The notes under the pieces were generated by a model. It was not told where the DNA came from, searched no databases, and saw only the letters and a program-made list of their open reading frames with translations. Positions 58,227 through 64,000 of a stretch of DNA of 64,000 nucleotides are shown here, one piece after another (within the stretch, counting starts at the first letter, position 1; every line of letters starts with the position of its first letter). The DNA comes from Allolobophora icterica. Taxonomy: Eukaryota > Annelida > Clitellata > Crassiclitellata > Lumbricidae. The stretch is from the NCBI GenBank assembly GCA_963556255.1, contig OY744615.1:10472115-10536114 (forward strand), given 5' to 3'. The translations under genes were made by a program, and so were the position numbers.

Positions 58227-61200
58227 TTTTTAATTATTTAATAGCAAGGCATTTAAAGTGAAAGCTTCAAATTATTTTCAAATGAATACATATAGTCAGG
58301 CTAGACGGAATTTGCTACACAAGTTCCTGCGAACTGTGAGTCTCCAAGCTGTAGCTTTTTTTAGCTTATGTCTAAATCTGGCACTGATGACGAAAAGGAG
58401 AATGAAACAAAACAGTAAACAGCAGGCGGTGTTATTGATATTTGATAATGATGCTGGTGATGGGATAAACTGAAGTCACGTCGGATTCTGCTTACTCATC
58501 AACCGTTTCCTGATTTATTTCGAGTTTTGACCTGAGTTAGACTTGAAACATCGAATTATGCCTTGTGGATAATTAAAACCGCGCAATACATTAGATTCGA
58601 TGGGATTGAATTGGATTTTATTGCATTGTGTTAGATGATGGTAATGATGAAAATGAGAAGAAGCACTGTGATTATTATCATTATTATTATCGCTAGAAAT
58701 TTACAAAGCGACACTACCTACTGACTAAGCATGAATCGATGGCGCTGATCAATTGTGAGAGAATTACTCACTCTAGGTCACTGCACAGTAGCCTAGGCTT
58801 GAACCCGTGCTCTCCGCGTTACAAGGTGAGCGTTCTAACCACTCTGCAACCATGTCCCATAATGATGCCGATGACTACCTGTCTTCTCCCTCGCCGTCCG
58901 ACCTTCCCACTGTTCAGCCAACTTTCAGCCAAAGGTTCGCAAATGAAACAGAAATCTTTATTATATTACGCTTGGCTGGGATGTGAACCTCTGACGGTCA
59001 CAATTACGGCTCAGTGGCGCTAACGACAAGACTATAATAGGCCTATGCTATATATTTACTATTTACGAACCTTGATGAATCTCAAAGCTTGCCAATTGTC
59101 TTGGCTTTTGAGGAGGTTGCTTGGAGTTGGTCACGGCCTGAAGTAACGATTTGAAAAAAATGGTTAAAATCGAATGTATGTATGACATTGTATGTATGTA
59201 ATATGTGTGCGTGTATGTTTGTGCGTGTATGTATGTATGTACGTGTATGTATGTGTGCATGTATGTATTATGTGTATGTATTCGTGCAGGTGTGCATGTA
59301 TGCATGTATATGTATTCGTGCATGTGTGTATGTATACATGTACATGTTTGTGTCTGTGCATGTGTGTGTATGTGTGCATGTGTGTGTATGCATGCCTGTG
59401 TATGCATGTATCGTATATGTATGTGTGGATCTATCTACGCACTTATGACTGATATAGCGAAATATCAAATTGACATATTTATGTATCGTTATTATAACAA
59501 GATGTTGCAAGAATCATTTGATTGATATTTTCACTCAGGCGAGGCTGTCCACAGCTACGAAACAGTCTTCCCTACAATATTTTACTGACAAGGCTAGCAC
59601 AAACATGAAGCCTTTTTATTTAAATGCTCAGGTCCACTAGTATGGAACTCCCCAGGCCCGGTTCAAGACATTTGGCGGCCATAGGCAAAGCTACATTTGA
59701 GCGGCCCGTCGACCCATAATATAATATTATACCTGCGATTAAAATAAAAATCATTAGCTCTTTTAATTTTGCGATGAAATAACAAATTAACACTATAAAA
59801 TAAGTATAGTAGCTAGTAAAGTACGATTATTTTGCCTCAGTGTCTGATGAAAGTGAAACTAACATTTTTGCTTTATGTGAATACTTCCGGAAAAACCAAT
59901 GATTAAAACTAAACTTATGATTAAAACTTAACGGTGAACCCTACCTTAATAGAACATAATTTATTACACCAACACTATAATACTTCCATCTAGAGAATAA
60001 TAATTAAAAAATAATCTAACGTTGTTTCATTTATGAATTTCCTGAAATTATTTTTTATGTTTATGGAAAATTGGCGGCCCCTAAAATCGGCGGCCCTAGG
60101 CGGCTGCTTAGTTTGCCTAACTCCCTTCCTGAATTTCTAACGAAAGTACCGACTGTAAACGTTATTTGATTTGTTTGCACAGTCATTGACCGAAAGGGGG
60201 GGGGCGGTGCTCGATAGTGTTGTTCAAATCTGCGCCACGGCAGAAATTTGGGTCAAGATTTCTTATACAACTTTACTGGCTGAAGTAGTGTTCAAAATGT
60301 TTGCATAATGAACTGCTCTGCTCTTGTATGTTCTTTCTCTCATTAGTTAAGATACAAATTATATTGACCGAGGGGGGTGCTCAACAGTGTAGTTCAAATC
60401 ACCGCAACGGCAGAAATTTGGGTCAAGATTTCTTAATCTTCTTTAGTGACTGAAGCCGGCTGTAACGCTAACAATGTAAAAGAGACAATCCTGAATCTAG
60501 CGGGTCAAACGACTCCCGAGTTTGTCCTTTTGACAACTCGACAGTAATAGTCGCGTTCTATTGCATTATTTAAAATGCCTGTAACGTCTGTTTCGGTAAC
60601 AATAAATGGCCTCGGAGGCAAAGATGTATGGGGGCGTGTCTATGAATATATGCATGTATAAATTGTATATGTGCACGTGCGTATGTATGCATGTGTGGGT
60701 GCATGTATATATGTAATTTATATGTAGTCAAGTATGTATTATAGTTATATTATTTCACATATATTAAGCGCCAATGTATAATGCTCAAGCATAAATCGAT
60801 GGCGCTGAGTAACTGTGAGTGAATGACTTGTTTCAATTCGCTCGGTCTCAGAATACTTGGTCTGTGATCAATTCTACGACGACTAATTCAATGCTGGGGC
60901 CTTCAGACAGAAGGATAGCAAAAAACACAAGTTTAAATGGACCTTGGAGAAAACTAAAATTAACCACTTGACTATAACACATGGAATTTATCGGTTTATA
61001 ATTTGAGTTCATCAGTGCTTTAGCTGTCAGAAAAGAGCTGGTGGGTCTAAATTTTACAGATCATCAAAGTATGTTGCTGTTATGTTGTACAAGAAACGAC
61101 TGACAAATCATGAGATATTTTAGTTTCCTGTCCTAACATCTATTCATTTACGTAGCTGAGGGGATTAGATGAAGAGCTAGGGAGCTCAACCCCTAACCCC

Positions 61201-62915
61201 TCCCAGACCCGCCGACAGAAATTCCGGGCCACTAGGCAGAGCAGTCACGGCCCTGTAAACTATCTTTAGGCTTTATGAGAAAATAAAAAAAATTGAAATA
61301 GCAAAAAAAATGACAAGTAAGGTAATATTCAGATGCTTGAAGTTTAAACTAATTGTAGTTAAGTGTCAGTAATATTTTATTTAAAAAGGCGTAAATAATA
61401 AACTTTGTATAACTGATTTAAATATTTTTCATAAGGTGATTGTGGGCCCCGCCCGGCCCCTAAAAATCGCCGGGCCCCTGGGAATTTGCTCCCTCCCCGT
61501 TTCCCTCTCAGCAAGCCTGCCCCCACATCTAAAACACTGGAGCTAACTTTGTAACATTCCGAGACCCAGAATACTAAAGTCATAAACCAGTAACAGACGT
61601 TGTGTCCTACGAGCTAAAGTTGAGACTATGCTTTCCTGTTGTTTCCTCAACAACTGGATTTCGACCATGATTCTCCAGCGAGTATTATGAACCTCATATA
61701 ATATTATACGATTTCTCTTGCAGAGACAGTCTATTGATGCTTCTGCATAATGATGAAAGCACCAATAGAAGTCACTAGATCATATCGGATTGTATTAAAA
61801 ACTGCAAAATGCTCTTCTTGTACAAACAATGTTTAAAAAAACAAATTTGACTAGAAACGTATATAGAACCGACAAGCACATAAATAAATTTCTGGTAGCT
61901 CGAGATGCAAACCTCTTAAACTGTAACAATAATCCAGATTTCTATGACGCCGTTTCACGAGAAAGTAATCAGTCTACCTACTTTTCATTCGTTTATTCAT
62001 TCGGGTATTTGTATAGTACCTCTTCAAGGGGCTACTGAGAGGTGTTCCCGACTCGAGCACGGCTAAACAAGACAGTTTTAACTCGAGTGTAGACACTTCA
62101 TTATGTTGAACAATTGAAGGGCTTACTTCCAAAACCTGTTAAGTCCTTTTGAAGTTTCGGTATATAGCAGGTTTTGGAAACGAAACCAGGTAGGACTTAA
62201 TCGCTTTTGGAAATAACGCAGTACTTACCTGGGCAATAGTTATGGTTACTTAAGCGGTTTTGACCCTTAACCATACAGAAAAACATGCATTGACATATTT
62301 ACTAGCAGTTGACGCCCACATCAATTTTTTTCTAAAATGGACTTAACGGTTTTGGAAGTAAGCCCTTCAATTTCTCAGCTAGAGAAATTATGCTTAGATA
62401 AGTAGTAGGCATATACAGTGACGCTGTAGTTCTTGGAACTCATTCCTACCTGTCGCAGGTCCCTCACTGTCTCGTATTCTGGTTCCTGTAAAGAACCACA
62501 AGCGAATCTAAATCAAACCCGTTGAAATCTAAACTTTCAAACCTAAACTTTTAGATCTAAACATTCAAATCGAAACATTCAAATGAGAACTTTCAAATCT
62601 AATCTATTCAAATTTAATCTGTTCAAATCCAAACTTACAAATTTATATTTTCAAATCTGCTCATTACCATCCAATTTCTGAGAGAATATAAATGGCGCTA
62701 TCTAAATGGAATTTTTGCTGCTTACCAGATCAGCGGGAAGAACGCAATCCTCTTCCTGTATTCCAACTTCGCCTGGCTGAAATATTCAGAACAAATTAGT
62801 AGGCCTATTGAAGGAGTAATCAGACGTTATTTATACCTCTGTCTAAATCTTACAAGAAAATATACCTGGTTTTCTATCAGACTTGGCAACTGTAACTCGC
62901 TTCTCATCGATATCA
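50849..62915 (-). CDS. SLP-76/BLNK-type SH2 adaptor, nine 3' exons
   Basis: Nine exons with GT..AG borders and compatible phases join into a 357-residue frame ending at TAA (50849-50851): 62866-62915, 62726-62776, 62450-62485, 59071-59137, 53487-53582, 52168-52610, 51677-51754, 51335-51484, 50849-50953. The C-terminal 110 or so residues are a full SH2 domain: HVWYVGDFNPAEADELL, DGTFLVRNS with the phosphotyrosine-binding Arg, QPYTLCLIHEG, FPVRKR, KFALG, then VFSSVAEMINFYSNNPI. The N-terminal part is disordered, proline-rich and tyrosine-bearing. A single C-terminal SH2 after a Pro-rich tyrosine region, with the KFALG/YALG and F.SV.EMI.F features, matches the SLP-76/BLNK/CLNK adaptors. These carry signals from immune-type tyrosine kinases in the cytosol. 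An N-terminal SAM domain, expected in some members, would lie beyond the window. A Gypsy element occupies one intron. Confidence 0.85.
51030..51325. repeat. TATTG-rich low-complexity tract
   Basis: ATTGTATTGTATTG-type pentamers with variants, lying in the last two introns of the SH2 adaptor gene. Reverse-type counterpart at 22870-23200. Confidence 0.75.
51335..51484 (-). CDS. SH2 adaptor exon 8
   Basis: Acceptor GTGCACAG, 50 codons from DGTFLVRNS to KPAEI, donor GTGCGC (a weak GT donor). Holds the FLVR arginine. The donor is supported because the next exon restores the conserved F.SV.EMI segment in frame. Confidence 0.87.
51677..51754 (-). CDS. SH2 adaptor exon 7
   Basis: Acceptor ATTTTGTAG, 26 codons TLDSHVWYVGDF...KKAIE, donor GTGAGT. 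Carries the SH2-opening Trp-Tyr and first helix. Confidence 0.9.
52168..52610 (-). CDS. SH2 adaptor exon 6, proline-rich repeats
   Basis: Acceptor ATCTTGCAG, 443 bp, donor GTAAGAG. Encodes 147 complete codons after a split Glu codon. Contains four 18-residue units ending in RPS/RRSSL..PPS, with VPT near their start, then a TSPIPTSPIP segment and KPSVLPKRPPKEM, a K/RxxPxxP-like SH3 ligand. Confidence 0.88.
53150..53420. repeat. CAACTTTCCTTAGTTAAGTT tandem repeat with palindrome
   Basis: Eight or so imperfect units of about 26-28 bp in an intron. 53259-53284 and 53290-53315 are perfect 26-bp inverted arms around the loop GAGTT. Confidence 0.88.
53487..53582 (-). CDS. SH2 adaptor exon 5
   Basis: Acceptor CTTGTTTTCAG, donor GTAATG. 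Encodes EVPPGAPPDVQEPIYTNV and GENVPGAPPNQPI between split Ala and Glu codons. IYTNV fits the pYxN pattern bound by Grb2-type SH2 domains. Confidence 0.85.
53694..54172 (-). repeat. 3' LTR
   Basis: TGTTAGCTTG on the plus strand to CTCGCAACA. On the minus strand a TATAAATA box lies at 54063-54056, about 110 bases into the LTR. Confidence 0.93.
54173..54180 (-). other. Polypurine tract
   Basis: The minus strand reads GGGGGGTC (weakly purine upstream) directly before the 3' LTR, the expected plus-strand primer site. Confidence 0.7.
54372..56968 (-). pseudogene. Gypsy gag-pol frame, trimmed
   Basis: An 858-codon frame without an ATG at its start (it reads upstream in frame to about 56968). Gag capsid text of the SCAN-like kind (residues 10-180) and a CCHC knuckle CTYCGKSNHGVSSC (235-248). 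Protease LRDTGS with Asp320, and VLIGNDL at 387-393. A segment at 463-545 resembles the start of an integrase zinc-finger region but stops short. RT begins (PVRQTAYRLHPERM, WASPIVLVPKSDGSLRLCTDFRK), then jumps at about residue 664 to QSFLGLPGYYRKF, losing the catalytic YxDD core. RNase H runs from about 735 to 850 (AVDASYFCLGG, YSTIEKEALAL, VYTDHSPL). No integrase core exists anywhere. It cannot support its own retrotransposition. Confidence 0.85.
56960..57571 (-). CDS. Gypsy gag N-terminal frame
   Basis: ATG at 57571, 203 codons, stop TAG at 56960. Begins MATFGSDTSTPASPVG, then acidic helix-prone text and a charged coiled-coil built of nine-residue units (DRKREREAE / DRKQEREAE), from a 27-bp minisatellite at about 57040-57270. 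The next gag-pol frame overlaps in another frame, so either a one-base lesion or frameshifting separates them. Confidence 0.75.
   Translation of the reverse strand: MATFGSDTSTPASPVGSGLHSPVTKPLSLDDIIDMSADELKLEIEKLDQDTRGMSKRQMLKILAKFVTQEKEVFDFGVEKTELMKLDSDREFQLQKLRIESEDRKREREAEDRKREREAEDRKREREAEDRKQEREAENRKQEREAEDRKQEREAEDRKREREAEDRKQEREAEDRKAELQEKLKMEERERVRQDKERQRQSA
57040..57270 (-). repeat. 27-bp minisatellite inside gag
   Basis: Eight to nine copies of TCAGCCTCTCGTTCT plus CGCTTTCTGTCT on the plus strand, with C/T alternations. Length multiple of three keeps gag open. Confidence 0.92.
57698..57710 (-). other. Primer-binding site, tRNA-Pro type
   Basis: Two bases inside the 5' LTR the minus strand reads TGGGGGCTCGTCC, which matches the 3' end complement of tRNA-Pro. 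Confidence 0.7.
57713..58191 (-). repeat. 5' LTR
   Basis: Second 479-bp LTR, indistinguishable from 53694-54172 by eye; TATAAATA on the minus strand at 58082-58075. A (TA)n tract follows at 58192-58222. Confidence 0.93.
58735..58862 (-). mobile_element. tRNA-derived SINE head
   Basis: The minus strand has GGGACATGGTTGCAGAGTGG (A-box region) and GAGCACGGGTTCAAGCC (B box), followed by body text ending in AGCGCCATCGATTCATGC. A related tail is at about 60782-60830. Intronic. Confidence 0.65.
59071..59137 (-). CDS. SH2 adaptor exon 4
   Basis: Acceptor ACTTCAG, donor GTTCGT. Encodes AVTNSKQPPQKPRQLASFEIHQ plus one base (22 codons); QPPQKPR is a short polyproline motif. It is separated from exon 5 by the intron containing the Gypsy element. 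Confidence 0.78.
59165..59450. repeat. TATG/TGTGCATG-rich tract
   Basis: Imperfect GTATGTATGTGTGCATG repetition in an intron of the SH2 adaptor gene. Confidence 0.88.
59455..60184. other. Intronic; possible decayed GGCGGCC MITE
   Basis: CAGGCCCGGTTCAAGAC at about 59653 and GGCGGCCCTAGGCGGCTGC at about 60085 look like opposite ends of a GGCGGCC-type MITE. AACTCCC occurs on both sides, but the right terminus is unclear. The centre is AT-rich. Confidence 0.4.
60185..60470. repeat. 180-bp tandem duplication
   Basis: GACCGA(A)AGGGGGG...GGTGCTC, CAGAAATTTGGGTCAAGATT and CTTTA(C/G)TG(G/A)CTGAAG occur twice at about a 180-bp spacing. Confidence 0.8.
60471..61203. other. Intronic, no further feature
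   Basis: A TATG-rich patch at 60630-60740 and a SINE-like AAATCGATGGCGCTGAG at about 60792. No exon with fitting phase was found. Confidence 0.4.
61204..61519 (-). mobile_element. hAT-like MITE family 3, reverse copy
   Basis: Minus strand begins CAGGCTTGCTGAGAGG and shares CCCAGGGGCCCGGCGA-like text with 5847-6305. The other end is CGGGTCTG. The flanks do not show a clear duplication. Intronic. Confidence 0.6.
62112..62372. mobile_element. MITE with about 30-bp terminal inverted repeats
   Basis: AATTGAAGGGCTTACTTCC continues as AAAACC(TG)TTAAGTCC, and the right end is its near-perfect complement (one 1-base gap over about 33 bp). The interior repeats related phrases (TTAAGTCCTTTTG, TTAAGTCCTACC). 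Target duplication is unclear because AATT may be part of the ends. Intronic. Confidence 0.8.
62450..62485 (-). CDS. SH2 adaptor exon 3 (36-bp micro-exon)
   Basis: Acceptor TTCTTTACAG, donor GTAGGA. Encodes EPEYETVRDLRQ, phase 0 at both ends. EYETV is a likely kinase substrate motif. Confidence 0.75.
62726..62776 (-). CDS. SH2 adaptor exon 2
   Basis: Acceptor ATATTTCAG, donor GTAAGC. Encodes PGEVGIQEEDCVLPADL, phase 0 at both ends. Confidence 0.72.
62866..62915 (-). CDS. SH2 adaptor exon 1 of those visible
   Basis: Acceptor CTGTCTTAG, donor GTATAT. Two bases plus 16 codons ISMRSELQLPSLIENQ, ending in phase 0. An internal ATG exists, but the acceptor implies further upstream exons. Weakest of the nine. 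Confidence 0.6.
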
Positions 62916-63189
62916 CTAAGACAGATCTGCGCATAAGTATTATTAAGTGCGGTTAGTAGGCCTAGGCTACTTGCGCTGACAACTGCAACTGGGAAGTAGC
63001 AGAATTGCCTGTTTTGCAGTCGCTATGTATACCAGAATATGTTTGTTTAGGTCAGAATTCCGTCAAAACGTTGTCAGATTAAAAGGGATCCGTAGCCAAA
63101 CAAGACCGGAAATACTGTCGTAGACACACAACAAACTATCGTTATTCACTCGATATTTCCCATTGTCTCTAGATCTCAATGGGTTAGGG

Positions 63190-64000
63190 TAAGCGTACCC
63201 AAGGGCTCAGTACTTGGACCTATCCTCTATATCCTCTATATGGCTGACATTTCCCTGATCTTTACCAAACACGCTGCGACGGGCCACCTCTATGCTGATG
63301 ATGCACAAGCTTTTGTTCATGGTCCACCAGCTGATCAACTTTCCATTGTTTCTTCCGTTGATGCACTTACCCAAGACTTGCACCTTTGGATGTCATCAAA
63401 TCGACTTTGCTTAAATTCCACCAAGATTCAATAATGATTTGGTTTTGCACTAAGCAACAACTAAATAAGCTTGACTATTCACTGCTGGCACTCAAGTTTC
63501 CTTCTTATACCTACTCCTCCAGTGTACGCGATCTGGGTGTCACTCTTGACTCTTCCCTCACCTTTACTGAACATATCTCGACTCTGACTCGCTCGTGCTT
63601 CTTCCAACTGAGACGACTGAAAGCTATCAGGCGATCCATTATACCTGCTGTCTTTACCTCCATTGTGCATGCATTTATTTGCTCTCGGGTTGACTACTGT
63701 AACTCGCTCCTCCTCGGTCTCCCCATGCTACACCTCTCCCCCTCCAATCAGTCTTAAATGCTGCTGCTAGACTCATAGCACGTCTTCCTCGCTTTGCTCA
63801 TATTTCCACATGATATTATATGATTGAAGTTTTACACTGGCTCCCGATTACTTCGCGTATCCAGTAGGCCTACAAGATCCTCCTTCTGGTTTCCAAATCC
63901 CAGCTACTGCTTGCCCCTTAATGCCTCTCTGACCTTATGCGGCAACCTCTCTCTGCAACTTCTGCTCGTCCTTTGCGCTCTACTGGCCGTCTTGATTTCT
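63190..64000 (+). pseudogene. CR1/L2-type LINE RT, runs off the window
   Basis: Reads VPKGSVLGPILYILYMADI, LYADDAQAF (the catalytic YADD), WMSSNRLCLNSTK, SSVRDLGVTLDSSLTF and FICSRVDYCNSLLLGLP in order, with several frame breaks near 63430, 63740 and 63815. From about 63890 it matches the LINE end at 43320. The 3' end is outside the window. 5'-truncated, non-functional. Confidence 0.82.

Overview
This is non-coding-rich genomic DNA from an animal: introns with GT..AG junctions, dense microsatellites, tRNA-derived SINEs, LINEs, an LTR element and many DNA-transposon MITEs. The best lineage clue is a neuropeptide precursor with repeated FR(A/G/S)DL-amide peptides, which resemble the DLamide/buccalin-like peptides of spiralians. 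I therefore infer a marine lophotrochozoan, most likely a mollusc, with moderate confidence. The palindrome TAGGCCTA is strongly over-represented throughout.

Only two host genes can be supported, both on the minus strand. (1) The single visible coding exon of an amidated-neuropeptide precursor (21939-22859). (2) The 3' part of a split gene assembled from nine small exons between 62915 and 50849. All nine have matching splice sites and codon phases. They encode a proline-rich region with tyrosine motifs and a complete C-terminal SH2 domain of SLP-76/BLNK type. Its 5' end lies beyond the right edge or was not found.

Layout. 1-16 kb: microsatellites, five hAT-like MITEs, a decayed retroelement fragment and a possible COX4 pseudogene. 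16.7-21.7 kb: a nearly intact minus-strand I/Nimb-type LINE (ORF1 end, endonuclease, RT plus RNase H) whose pol frame is broken at a T11 run. 21.9-22.9 kb: neuropeptide exon. 23-47 kb: nested SINEs, LINE fragments of CR1/L2 type, a 1.2-kb hAT element, a mariner relic, and many copies of two related dispersed repeats (here R1 and R2). 47.5-50.1 kb: an R1 tandem array invaded by a SINE, which was duplicated and then hit by an 851-bp hAT element. 50.8-62.9 kb: the SH2 adaptor gene. One of its introns holds a young Ty3/Gypsy element (53694-58191) with indistinguishable 479-bp LTRs but internally trimmed integrase and reverse transcriptase. 63.2-64 kb: a CR1/L2 LINE running off the window.

The two host genes show no visible functional link. 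Most of the window's structure is layered transposition, and target-site duplications allow the order of several insertions to be read. Similarity calls are from recognition of motifs by eye; no database search was run.
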